Source: Neofusicoccum parvum
Taxonomy: Eukaryota; Ascomycota; Dothideomycetes; Botryosphaeriales; Botryosphaeriaceae
Direction of reading: 5' to 3'
DNA: 64,000 nucleotides
NCBI GenBank assembly: GCA_020912385.1
Contig: CP087217.1
Span: 930,001 to 994,000, forward strand
Positions 34,118 through 42,992 of the stretch are shown in pieces. The notes beneath the pieces are model-generated. The model made no database searches, had not been told where the DNA came from, and saw nothing but the letters and a program-made list of their open reading frames with translations. The position numbers and the translations under genes were made by a program. The stretch's first letter is position 1; each line of letters starts with the position of its first letter.

Positions 34118-36181
34118 ATGGCGCCCACCGTCAGCTACACCAAGATCACCCTGCCGTACCCGGTCTACGCCGCAGACTTCGACCCCTACAACCGCGGATA
34201 CCTAGTCGTCGGCGGAGGCGGAGGCGAGGGTCGCAGCGGAGTCCCGAACCAGATCACCCTGCTCGATGTGTCGTCGCGCGCGTCCATCGAGGTGGCCGCC
34301 GAGGTCGACCTGACCCGCGACGAGGACGCCGTCATGACCCTCGCCAACCTCGCCTCCCGCGACGGCCTCATCACCTTCGCCGGCATCAACTCGTCCGAGA
34401 AGGAGCGCGTCGCGGACCAGAACAAGCACCTGAGGTCGTTCAAGATCGACTACCCGCCGAGGAAGAAGGCGGCGGCGCAAGAAGGAGGGCAGGGAGAGAA
34501 GAAGGCGGAGAAGGGCAGGGTCGCGTTTTTGGGCAAGACGCAGCTTTTCAGGCCCCCGGAGGCGGCAGCTGTGAAGAAGGAAAACTACCAGCGCGTCCTC
34601 CGCCTGTCCCCGGCGCAGCGGCGCGAGTCTGGGAACAAGCGCATCGGCGCGGTAGCAACGGGCTTGAATCCAGTGTCGGAGTTGGTCATTTTCGACGCAA
34701 CGACTGCGGTGCCGTCAGATTGGGATGTGATACAAAGGATACACCCGAAGGAAGGGAAGGAGGTCAATGATGTGGACATTTGCGAGACCTCCGAGGGCAA
34801 CTTCTCTGTCGCGTACTGCACCGATCACCAGGTCTTCGTCGCGCGCGTCACCTATGACTTTGAAAAGAAGAAGGCTACCTCGATATCGTCGGCGGAGGAT
34901 CCGATTCCTGCTTATACACTCCCTTTCCCGGATGTCTTCAAGAAAGGCGCCAGACGACCAACCATCAAGTACCTCCGCTACCTCACGCCGCACCATATCC
35001 TACTTTGCTGCAACCACGCAGGGCGTCAGGGCGCCGAGCTTATGATCCTCCGCAAGCTTCCGGATACGCCAGGGGAAGTCATTCTACAAAAGAAACTGCC
35101 AGGACGCATGAAGGCCGGCGGTGCTCTCGACGTCTGCGCGCTGAATGCCGACCCAGCAACCGGCGCGCAGCAAATCGTGGTTGCGGTGGCTGGTCACGAC
35201 ATCTCAATCGAGCTCTACACACTCGAATACTCGGGCAAAACCGACACGCTCAGCCGCTTCAGCAGCTACACGACCCTAAAGGACGTCCACCCCATCCAGA
35301 TGACCAAGCTCGCCTTCGCCCCCTTCCACTCGCCCTGGCAATCGTCTTCCCCGGACAAGCCCCCCAAGACCCCCGGACCGCAGTACCTCCGCCTCGCCTC
35401 CACTTCTCTCGCCAACACCGTCGTCATCGACACCTTCACCCTCACACCCCTTGCCCCCAAAAAGCACGGCAGCCGCTACGTGCTCAAGGGCGGCCCGTCA
35501 GTCCTCCTCGACCGCAGCCTGCCAGCGCTGGTGATAGGCTTCTGCCTGCTGGTGACGCTCTTCTGCCTGCAGCAGTACCTCAACTTCATGGCCGCGCGGT
35601 CTGGCCAAGAGCCCTTCATCCTGATCGCCGTCCCGCAGGGGCTGCAGGACTACCTCGCCGCCGTCCGCGGCGGCCAGTCGCTGCTCCCACCTGGTGCGCG
35701 GCGGTTCCTCGACTCCGCGGCCGAGTCGGCCGCGCCGGCCGCCAACGTGGCCAAGGAGAAGGCGGAGAACGCGTACGCAGAGGCGGCGCGGGCGGCGGAG
35801 GACGTGGTGCGCAAGGCCAGCACTCTACACCTACGCACGCTACTCGAGGCGTACGCGCCCGGGTACCTGAAGCGCTCGGAGGGCGGGCCGGACGCGTCGG
35901 ACCGGGCGGTCGTCATCCGCGCGGGCCCGACGGAGGAGGACGCCGAGGCCGGGGAGCTGAGCACCGAGGTGCACGGCAGCTGGGCCGGCGCGCAGAGCGC
36001 GGACCCGCACGCGAAGACGTGGGAGCAGCTGAGCGAGGGGCAGAGGGCGGTGTGGAGGCAGCGGCTCGTGAGGGCGGGGGCGTGGGCGGTGGAGGAGGGG
36101 GAGAGGGTGCTCAGGGGGGTGCTGTTCAGCGAGTACGCGGGGTTCGTGGGGAGGGTCGCTGCGGAGGCGATGGAGAGGTGA
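34118..36181 (+). CDS. sec12: Sec12-type guanine nucleotide exchange factor for Sar1
   Basis: Single exon, 687 residues. The N-terminal cytosolic part (about 1-460) has the irregular WD40-like beta-propeller of Sec12, starting with a strand that reads YPVYAADFDPYNRGYLVVGG, followed by a Gly-rich loop. In Sec12 proteins this N-terminal loop binds the K+ ion needed for Sar1 exchange. One transmembrane segment follows at about 467-490 (LPALVIGFCLLVTLFCLQQY), then a luminal tail of roughly 195 residues rich in Ala, Glu and Arg. The protein sits in the ER membrane and starts COPII coat assembly by loading GTP on Sar1. Topology (type II, C-terminus luminal) matches the family. There are no introns, unlike most neighbours. 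Confidence 0.92.
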   Translation: MAPTVSYTKITLPYPVYAADFDPYNRGYLVVGGGGGEGRSGVPNQITLLDVSSRASIEVAAEVDLTRDEDAVMTLANLASRDGLITFAGINSSEKERVADQNKHLRSFKIDYPPRKKAAAQEGGQGEKKAEKGRVAFLGKTQLFRPPEAAAVKKENYQRVLRLSPAQRRESGNKRIGAVATGLNPVSELVIFDATTAVPSDWDVIQRIHPKEGKEVNDVDICETSEGNFSVAYCTDHQVFVARVTYDFEKKKATSISSAEDPIPAYTLPFPDVFKKGARRPTIKYLRYLTPHHILLCCNHAGRQGAELMILRKLPDTPGEVILQKKLPGRMKAGGALDVCALNADPATGAQQIVVAVAGHDISIELYTLEYSGKTDTLSRFSSYTTLKDVHPIQMTKLAFAPFHSPWQSSSPDKPPKTPGPQYLRLASTSLANTVVIDTFTLTPLAPKKHGSRYVLKGGPSVLLDRSLPALVIGFCLLVTLFCLQQYLNFMAARSGQEPFILIAVPQGLQDYLAAVRGGQSLLPPGARRFLDSAAESAAPAANVAKEKAENAYAEAARAAEDVVRKASTLHLRTLLEAYAPGYLKRSEGGPDASDRAVVIRAGPTEEDAEAGELSTEVHGSWAGAQSADPHAKTWEQLSEGQRAVWRQRLVRAGAWAVEEGERVLRGVLFSEYAGFVGRVAAEAMER

Positions 36182-36688
36182 GAGGCGGTTGGGGATAGAG
36201 GGCTCCGGGGTGTAGATAAGGCGGGTTGTCTCGCGTGTATGTATTTATGTAGGTTCATGAGTGGTAATGGCATTGCTTCCTTCTTCTCTTTGCTTTCGGC
36301 AGGCGAGGTTTGTGTCTCGTTCAGACGCTACATTTGATCAGTAGGGGAGGGACATTGACGCGCGGTCTTTCGCGGTATCCGGAAAAGATTGAAATGTTTG
36401 CAGTGGTGGAGCAGGCATTCTCGGTCTGATGCTCGAAGAGGCTCTGGATTGGGAGGATAGAACCTGGTCTGTGAGGAACAGCTCAGACACATCGGCCGTA
36501 GATACGCAGCGAAAAAGTTGCCGGATCAATGCTTTTTTTTCTTGGCCTGTCCAAGAAGGCATGCTTGGATCTCTACCTCCCTACCTGCAGTCCATCTCAA
36601 CCCAATGAAGCACCAAGTCTCAAGTTCTGTTTACCCAACCAAACGGCACGGATGTCCTACTTCGCCCTCCGGTGCATCATCCCCAGTA
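36182..36688. other. Intergenic region between sec12 and the first cysteine-rich gene
   Basis: Convergent 3' ends meet here. No coding frame is supportable; the interval is 507 bases. Confidence 0.4.
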
Positions 36689-37166
36689 TTATCCCCCCTT
36701 TGCGCCGCCGCCGCCGCCATAGCAGTAACGTTGTCTCAAACTCCCGCTGTCGTCGTCCATCCCTTCCCGACAGCCCAGGTAGGTGACGTAGCGGTGCGCG
36801 TCATGGCAGCGGACGTCGTGGCAGCAGGCATCGTAGCGGGGGGCGTCGTGGTGGCCGGGGTAGCAGCGGCAGCAGCAGTGACGGTAGCAGATTGTAGAGC
36901 GAGCCTCCTGCGCCCTGTTAATCTTGAAGACTTTGCCGATGAGAGAGAGGTGTCTTTTTTGCGCGCCCGCGCAGGGGGGCTACTTGCCTTTTCAAGGTCG
37001 GAAGCACGCACCACTCCGGCGTGAGGTATCCCTCTGGGCGGTTGACCAGATGGTAGTAGTCGATGGGGGGCTGAAGGGGCGCGACGGCCGCGAGGACGGG
37101 GGCGGCGGTGAGGAGGCCGAGGGTGAGGAGGATCTGGATGAGGGCGGTGGTCGTGCGGAGCTGCAT
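36689..37166 (-). CDS. Small secreted His/Tyr/Cys-rich protein with a GC-AG intron
   Basis: Two coding exons (36988-37166, 36689-36914) join to 134 residues if the intron is 36915-36987 with a GC donor (AG|GCAAGT). The signal peptide is clear: hydrophobic residues 9-27 ending in APVLA. The second exon reads in a frame whose third positions are almost all C, and encodes a Cys/His/Tyr/Asp-rich tail including ICYRHCCCRY, DACCHD and VRCHDAHRY, ending with a five-glycine run. The alternative GT donor four bases downstream gives a Leu/Pro-rich frame with poor codon bias. A 48-nt 5'UTR intron (37170-37217, GTACGT, branch CTAAC, CTTCAG) ends 3 nt before the ATG. The clustered Cys/His suggests metal binding or disulfides; function unknown. 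Confidence 0.6.
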
Positions 37167-37709
37167 TGTCTGAAGGGGGGTTAGACTGACGGTGGAGGCG
37201 GGGGAAGGCGGACGTACTGCTGGATTTTGCGAGCTTGGATTCAGATGGAGGGTCGTGGTGGGTCGAAACGAGTGTGTGGGAGGAGGTGTTTGGAGGCGGC
37301 TGCGGCGGCGGTTGAGTTTTTATGAAGGTCGGAGGGCAGAGCTGAGGCGAGGCGAGTGAAACTGGAGCTTGGGTCAATTACCTTTATGGAATGAAAGCTG
37401 CCTCACATGGAAGCGGTCGTGAGCCTGATGGCTTGTGAGGGGAGGAAGGTGATTGATATTCCAAAAATAGAACAGCCCGTTGTGCTGGTCGTCACTTCAC
37501 ATTGACCTGGCTGGTGAGCCGCTTCAGTGATTTTTCTAAAGGGTTTTTGCAATTTTCTGTCAACCTGTCCGCCAGTGAGGCCATGAATATGTTGTCCAGC
37601 TAGTTAACTTTCCGCCTGTCTCGTTGATTGACATTCAATCTTGTTTCCAGATGCTGCCTTCACTGATATGTTCCATGTTGAACGCGAAGTGAGCCGAGTG
37701 TTGGCTTGC
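37167..37709. other. Intergenic region between two cysteine-rich genes, with a 5'UTR intron
   Basis: The left end holds the 5'UTR intron (37170-37217) and a TATA-like CATAAAAA (minus strand, about 37316-37325) of the 36.7-37.2 kb gene. The rest is moderately AT-rich with no gene seen. Confidence 0.4.
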
Positions 37710-38067
37710 TCAGGTGATAAGACAGCACAGGTGGCAGTAGCACCGGCCAGTCGAGCCAGCAGGCGGGTCAATAGTAGGGTCAAGCTCCTCGGAGTCGCAG
37801 TAGGCAAGGCATGTCACCTTGTCCTGGAACATGGCGGCGCATTGGCGCTTGCAGAGAGTCTATTGTATGACATCAGCTTGCTTGACTGCGCTTTTTTCTG
37901 TGGAATGACTGGCTCACCATGTCGCGGAAAATGTCATCCATGCGGCACGAGGCTTCGATGGAAAAGCCAGGCTCGTAGCAGTCCGAACCCAAGTCATCGC
38001 GAGCACGTCCGGCAGTGACGCTGGCGATGAAGCCGAAAGAGAGGAGAGCGAGGTTGAGAATGCGCAT
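37710..38067 (-). CDS. Small secreted cysteine-rich protein
   Basis: Two coding exons (37918-38067, 37710-37859) join in frame to 99 residues. The signal peptide is MRILNLALLSFGFIASVTAG. The mature part has cysteines in ASCRMDD, then exon 2 gives C-x3-C-x8-C-x3-C (from LCKRQC) and a terminal GRCYCHLCC. The same C-x3-C-x8-C and GRCYC pattern occurs in the fragment at 40.5 kb, so the two are paralogues. I chose the ATG at 38067 because a 53-nt 5'UTR intron (38068-38120: GTGAGG donor, GATGAC branch, CTGCAG acceptor) ends immediately before it; the ATG at 38082 would lie inside that intron. A TATA-like GGTATATTA lies about 130 bases upstream. Role unknown; secreted effector-like by size and cysteine content. 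Confidence 0.7.
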
Positions 38068-38488
38068 CTGCAGAACTGTCATCGGGGGAATAGCATACCG
38101 AAGACTGGGGCTCTCCTCACTGTTGAAGAGTATGGCTGAAACGTTGATTGAGAGATGGATGCTCCGAAGAGGAGCCAGGAAGGGCCGAACTAATATACCC
38201 TGGATTTCAATTAGGAAAGAACGAATTCAGTTGCACGCTGGAAGCCAATGACTTCCTTTGGTGAACGAAAACTGACATCGATATGAAGCTAGCGGAATTA
38301 GCCACCTTCACACTTGGGTCACGTCCAGCAAGCTGATGGCTCATGTAACTTGTATCTATCTGCAATTACCTCATCTTTTCCAGGCTATCCAGCCATTATC
38401 CTTCTTCCATTGAAACTCCAGATTTTGATCATGATCCTCCCATGACTTGCACGACCAGTCAAACTGGTCCTCTATGTAGAGCATACAT
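38068..38488. other. Intergenic region with leader of the 37.7-38.1 kb gene
   Basis: The stretch contains the 5'UTR intron 38068-38120 and the TATA-like element near 38190 of the gene to the left, and the 3' end of the six-unit cysteine-rich gene to the right. Confidence 0.4.
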
Positions 38489-39661
38489 CTACATACCAGG
38501 GTCGCAGTCCTCCTCCTCGCAATTGAACCGGCCGTTCTCGTACTCGGCCATGCACTGTGGGACGCAAGTGTCCATGCAATCCGGGATGGACTCGCCACAG
38601 GTTTCGTCCAGGCACTGTTTCTCACACTGCACAAGAGCGTAGTCCTGGCGGTGGACGGCAGTAACCTTGCTTGGCGGGGCGGACTCGCAGTTTGCGATGC
38701 AAGAGGGCATGCACTCGGGACTGTTGCCGCAAATGTACCTGCAATGGATTGAGCAGCCGGTCGACACATCACCGCCACTGATAGCACCAGTGATATCGAG
38801 AGAAGCATCATCGGTGGCTTTGTTGGGTTGGGCGGGTTCGCAGTTGGCGATGCAGGAAGGCAAGCACTCGGGACTGTTGCCACAGACGTACTTGCAATGG
38901 ACTGAACAAGCGGCCGACACATCACCACGGCGGACGATACTAGCGACGTTGGAAGAAGCATCGACAACGACCTTGTTGGGCGGGGCGCGGGACTCGCAAT
39001 CGGCAATGCAGGAAGGAATGCACTCCGGGCTGTTTCCGCAGATGTATTTGCAGTGGATCGAGCAGTCGGCGAGCAGATCCCGACGGCCAATCACATCACC
39101 TGTAGGACCGAGGCCCTGGGAGGCGGTGGTAGGAGTGAAGTCCAGAGGGGTGGTGCTGATCCTGTCCTTGAATCCGGGAGTTGGGACCACAGAGGCGGCC
39201 TCGGTGGCGACGACGCGCTGGGCGACATCGGTGAACTGGGTGAAGCCGCAGTTCTGCTCGACACAGGGGCCCTCGCATTCGTCGTAGGGCTTGTTCTTGC
39301 AATAGTAGTGACAGAGGTCATCGCACGAATCGATCTGGCGGCGGGCCGGCGAGGCAAAGGTCTCGGTGGGGAGCTCCCACAGACAGTTGCTGTCGATGCA
39401 GGGATCGATGCACTGGCCGTACATGTCTGTGCCATGGTAGTCACCACAGACACCGTGTATGCACCAGTCCTTGCATGCGTCGAATGCGTCGGTCTGACAG
39501 TCAACGAGCTGGACGGGAACGGTGGGCAGGGAGCCGGAGGTGCTGGCGAGAGTGTCGGTGGCGATGGACTTGATGGTGCTGGCGACGAGGCCGAAAGCCG
39601 GGGAGGCAGCAGCCAAGCTGATGATCGAGAGGAGGAGGGTGAGCAGCATGTTGAACTGCAT
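38489..39661 (-). CDS. Secreted protein with six tandem six-cysteine units and dibasic processing sites
   Basis: Single coding exon, 390 residues. The signal peptide is residues 1-19 (LLTLLLSIISLAAA core). Six units share the spacing C-x3-C-x3/4-C-loop-C-x3-C-x3/4-C: residues 63-93, 113-138, 200-222, 252-274, 303-325 and 346-370, with loops of 11, 7, 5, 5, 5 and 6 residues. Units 3-5 are near-identical (core CGNSPEC) and separated by about 50-residue Ser/Ala/Pro-rich spacers. Dibasic Arg-Arg sites precede unit 2 (107-108), unit 3 (193-194) and unit 4 (244-245), as expected for kexin cleavage. The region before unit 5 has Gly-Gly instead. The start at 39661 follows a 58-nt 5'UTR intron (39684-39741, branch GCTGAC); the reading frame upstream has only a GTG at 39703, inside the intron. 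No family name known to me. Confidence 0.8.
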   Translation of the reverse strand: MQFNMLLTLLLSIISLAAASPAFGLVASTIKSIATDTLASTSGSLPTVPVQLVDCQTDAFDACKDWCIHGVCGDYHGTDMYGQCIDPCIDSNCLWELPTETFASPARRQIDSCDDLCHYYCKNKPYDECEGPCVEQNCGFTQFTDVAQRVVATEAASVVPTPGFKDRISTTPLDFTPTTASQGLGPTGDVIGRRDLLADCSIHCKYICGNSPECIPSCIADCESRAPPNKVVVDASSNVASIVRRGDVSAACSVHCKYVCGNSPECLPSCIANCEPAQPNKATDDASLDITGAISGGDVSTGCSIHCRYICGNSPECMPSCIANCESAPPSKVTAVHRQDYALVQCEKQCLDETCGESIPDCMDTCVPQCMAEYENGRFNCEEEDCDPGM

Positions 39662-40459
39662 CTTCAGGGCAAGCGAGAGGGCTCTGTGCGTGGTGTCAGC
39701 CACTGGCGCAGGAAAGTGAGGCAGTGGTGAAGAGATAGTACCGTAAGGTAGAGAGGTTGTATAAAGTCCTTTGACTGTTGGCAGTCGAAGGGTTGGAGGA
39801 AGAAGGAAGTGGAAGTGTGGAGAGGAAAAGGTTGGGTGCTCCAGGAGCAGAAGAATTTGTATTCGTGCCGGACGCCTTCAAGCGAGACGGGCCGCCTGCT
39901 TCTACCGCGCGTGACAGTGGATTGTTTTTGGAGGCACATGGCCAAAAGGGACCAATGTCACGGGCGAGGCGGCGGCCGCTTTCTTCTGCGAAATTCAATC
40001 ACGTACCATCAACGTAATCTGGTACTGCCAAGACCTGCCGAACCGCCTTGCACTTGATCATACACAGCTGTTTGGTTGAGCTCAGCAAAAGCAGTACTTG
40101 GCATGGTGTTGAACCAGCTATGGCGGCTATCGCCACGGAAAGGAAGGGCAAAGAAAAGCGTCAAACCCATCTCAAATGTAGCCGGCAGCTTGCGCGGCAC
40201 TCCCGCCGCGTTTCTATGGGAACAATCACATTATGTCACTTCCACGCATGAAGAGCTGCTACAGTCGTGTCTTCCAAGTCCAGGCATGCAGTAGACAAGC
40301 TCACCGAAGCCAGAAAGGCCCCCCTCACTTGACCTCCACCTCTCTTTCCACCCACCAGATCTTCGTCTTCGTTCGAAAAACCTTCCAGCCCACGCTCTGA
40401 AGCAGTAGGATCCGCATACCTTGACGTTGTGCTTGCCCTTACTGACATGACCAAAGAAG
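39662..40459. other. Intergenic region between divergent cysteine-rich loci
   Basis: It holds the 5'UTR intron (39684-39741) and promoter of the six-unit gene, and, on the plus strand, a predicted 52-nt 5'UTR intron (40405-40456; GTAGGA donor, TACTGAC branch, AAAG acceptor) in front of the fragment at 40.5 kb. No other gene seen. Confidence 0.4.
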
Positions 40460-40680
40460 ATGCATCTCCCAAAGCTCACCCTCTTCTCCATCGCAGGAAG
40501 ACACGATATACTCACTGGTGTGCTGAATTATAGTGCCTGGGCACTCGTAAGTGCGTCGAGGAATGCATTAAGGCCTACGGCGAGACCACCTGCCTCCAGT
40601 CGCGCTGCTACGATCACGGCGACTCTGATCCGAGCATGGGTCGTTGCTACTGCACCTGCGGCTTTCCTCCGAAGGATTAA
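40460..40680 (+). pseudogene. Probable broken paralogue of the 37.7 kb cysteine-rich gene
   Basis: The ATG at 40460 opens a signal-like start (MHLPKLTLFSIAG) directly after a predicted 5'UTR intron. The cysteine-rich exon at 40534-40680 begins right after an acceptor-like TTATAG with a CTGAAT branch, and encodes C-x3-C-x8-C-x4-C, then GRCYCTCGF and a stop. The two lie in different frames and no GT donor exists between them. The region that should carry the rest of exon 1 is missing. The only in-phase join is a 41-nt GC-AG intron (40493-40533), which would leave an 11-residue signal peptide, too short to work. The exon keeps strong C-ending codon bias, so decay would be recent. A functional gene with an unusual splice is the alternative. 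Confidence 0.45.
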
Positions 40681-42992
40681 GAGCTCTGCGCATTCAGCCT
40701 CCTTCCTGCGGCTCGGCCACCTTCGCTTTCTCTTCAACTTGGCAGCTCCCAATAGTGCGGAAAGTGATAACACACCCTGAACATAGGCACAAGGTAGAAT
40801 TTGGGTAAATATTCGAAGGGTTGTTGATGGACTGTAGGTGATCAGGCAAACAATCAAACAAGACAGTTACAGTCCCCAAGTTGCTGTGCCAACACTGATA
40901 ATAACTCTGGCTGCGACGCGTGCAAAGCTCAGAGCGTTACTCCCATATATGATGTTCGCAACATACATATGCGCTATACCCCATACCTGGAGAAGTACAA
41001 GTGAGGCTGGCGTAGAGCCATCAAGGCCAGTGGCTCTGCAGGGCATCCTCCTTTGCCATGTTTATACCCACATCTTGGAGTTTCAACCCAGTCTTCCGCG
41101 ATTGCTTGCTACTCTTTTCCGAATTATTGACTCATACCAGATGGACAATAGAGACGAAGTCATCCCGAAAAGATCCATTGGCTCCTGCACTATGGGTTGG
41201 CTATGAGGCATTGTGGTATTGTGCTCTCATTGATGGTCTGCTCACCACAGAGCTCGTCTGAGGCTTCCCGAAGTGCCTCAGGCTTCTTGAGGAATCAAGC
41301 AACTCAGACCTGCGTTTCTGAAATGTTTACTCTATATTTTTTGAGATCAAACATCCAAGTATCGCCGGCGTTACTGCTGGCTTAGCCCAGTGGTACGCCG
41401 GCGATCGTCGAATTCCTCCTCTCTGAGGAGTAGAGTTCAAACCCTGCCTGTCTCACTTCACTGAATTCGCAAAAAATCCCTGAGGACTCAACGGAAACAG
41501 TCTGAGGATGGGATTTCTGCGGGCCCCCGTCCGGGGGGACCTGTAGTTTTGCTCTTTTTTGCTACGCTTTTGGGCATCATAACTTTGTCCTTCGTGTCGC
41601 CTTGTTCCCTTTTTCGAATCCTTTTTTGCCTTCTTTTCCCCTTAACGAAATTATGCGTGGGTTCATCGGTGTGGTACCGAGAAGGTATTTGAGAACTTCG
41701 TTGGTGGTAGCGAGGTGTGGGGCCGCGGTTGTATTATCCGTGCTGCGCGATGCCAGAAAACAAAGAGTAGATACAGAAAACTTGCTCTAAGAGCAAGCAT
41801 GCAGCATGTTTGATGACAAACAGCTCGTGCTGATTACCTCACATTTCTCAAAAATGCTCCCTACGCGGAACCCCTTTTCGACAAACCTTTTCCTTGACCA
41901 GATCCGGTCCTAAACCATCACAGAAGAAACGTCCGCCATGAAGATACCGCTCCTTCGCTACAGCATCTTCGCCAAGGCTACTGATCATTGACCATAGATG
42001 TACATCTAACCGCTTCGATTTCAGCCTTTCTCCGGAATTTTCAGACAGCGGGAGAGGCCGCAGCTACCGTCGTTCATGGGCCCGTTTTGATGCAGCCGTT
42101 GACGCAGAAGTCTTTTGGTTTTGGTAGACATTTGCAGAAAATGGAATGTGTGTTGTAAGGTATGTACATATATAGGGTGTGATTCACCTTGTTACCGCTG
42201 ATGTATATGCAGTCGGCGTTGATTGCGGTGAGCTACTGCGTGTTGCTTTGGATCTCGTTAGAGGTTTCTTCGTATAGCCCCTGTGGAGGTAGTCTACGGT
42301 AATTGACAAATGGATAGTGACTAGACCCTTCTGCCTCTTCCACAATTAATCTTTTGCACGCGACTTAACAGCACTTGCATTGACGCTAGTATTTCAAACA
42401 CTATGCCTTGTCATGGCTTTCTCCCAGATCTATTTGGAAGCATGGTAAGGTAGTCAGCTTTATTCCTTGCACGAATACAAACTCTACTCTAGCTACTCCC
42501 CTCCCTCTGAACAGCAAAGCTGGTTGCTCATTGACGCTCTTCCATCATTTGATATCCTCACCAGAATACGACCAAAAGCCACATCAGAGTTTCCCTCCCG
42601 CGGATACGAACCATCCCGAGTAAATAACGACGAGTAGCAAGAACATGTATAGACCAGCAGCCAAATTCATCATCGTTTGTGTTATTCGTGTTGCGGGAGA
42701 GAGCTCAACTCTGATGTCATCTGCTTTCTCGTTACTTGCACGAAGTCACGTCAATTGAACGAACTGCAAATGTAATCGAGGAGCCACATCTTCATAGCAA
42801 AACTCTATCCGGCGTTGACTTCATTTCGAACGTGATTCCTCAACTACCCAAAAAGTTCCCTAAGAATGCCTCCGGGAAAGTCAATCGACCATTGAACTCC
42901 AGAACTTTTACCGCCATGCTCCCTTTTTTCTCCATAACTCCGTCATGATGCTATAGACCCGCACGATGCTCCAACACATGCAAAACGACACA
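40681..42992. other. Gene-poor, relatively AT-rich interval
   Basis: Over 2.3 kb there is no supportable coding frame. It contains the structured Pol III-like candidate at 41361-41560. The base composition is lower in G+C than in flanking genes, which may reflect old repeat remnants, but I recognise no transposase or reverse transcriptase motif. Confidence 0.45.
41361..41560 (+). ncRNA. Candidate Pol III-type element (tRNA-like/SINE-like)
   Basis: An 11-bp perfect inverted repeat (41361-41371 with 41395-41405) encloses TGGCTTAGCCCAGTGG, close to a tRNA A box with extra bases. About 40 bases on, AGTTCAAACCC resembles a B box. Two further hairpins follow: CTCCTC/GAGGAG at 41417-41430 and CCCCCG/CGGGGG near 41525-41536. 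A run of six T at 41555-41560 could terminate Pol III. The T-arm does not pair well, so this is not an intact tRNA. A tRNA-derived SINE is the most likely reading; chance resemblance is possible. Confidence 0.35.

Noticed and set aside
39662..39703. Earlier start for the six-unit cysteine-rich protein
   Set aside because: The codon at 39703 is GTG and lies inside the predicted 5'UTR intron; the signal peptide begins at 39661.
41361..41460. Functional tRNA gene
   Set aside because: A-box and B-box look-alikes are present, but the T-arm and acceptor stem do not pair, so it was listed only as a tRNA-like element.
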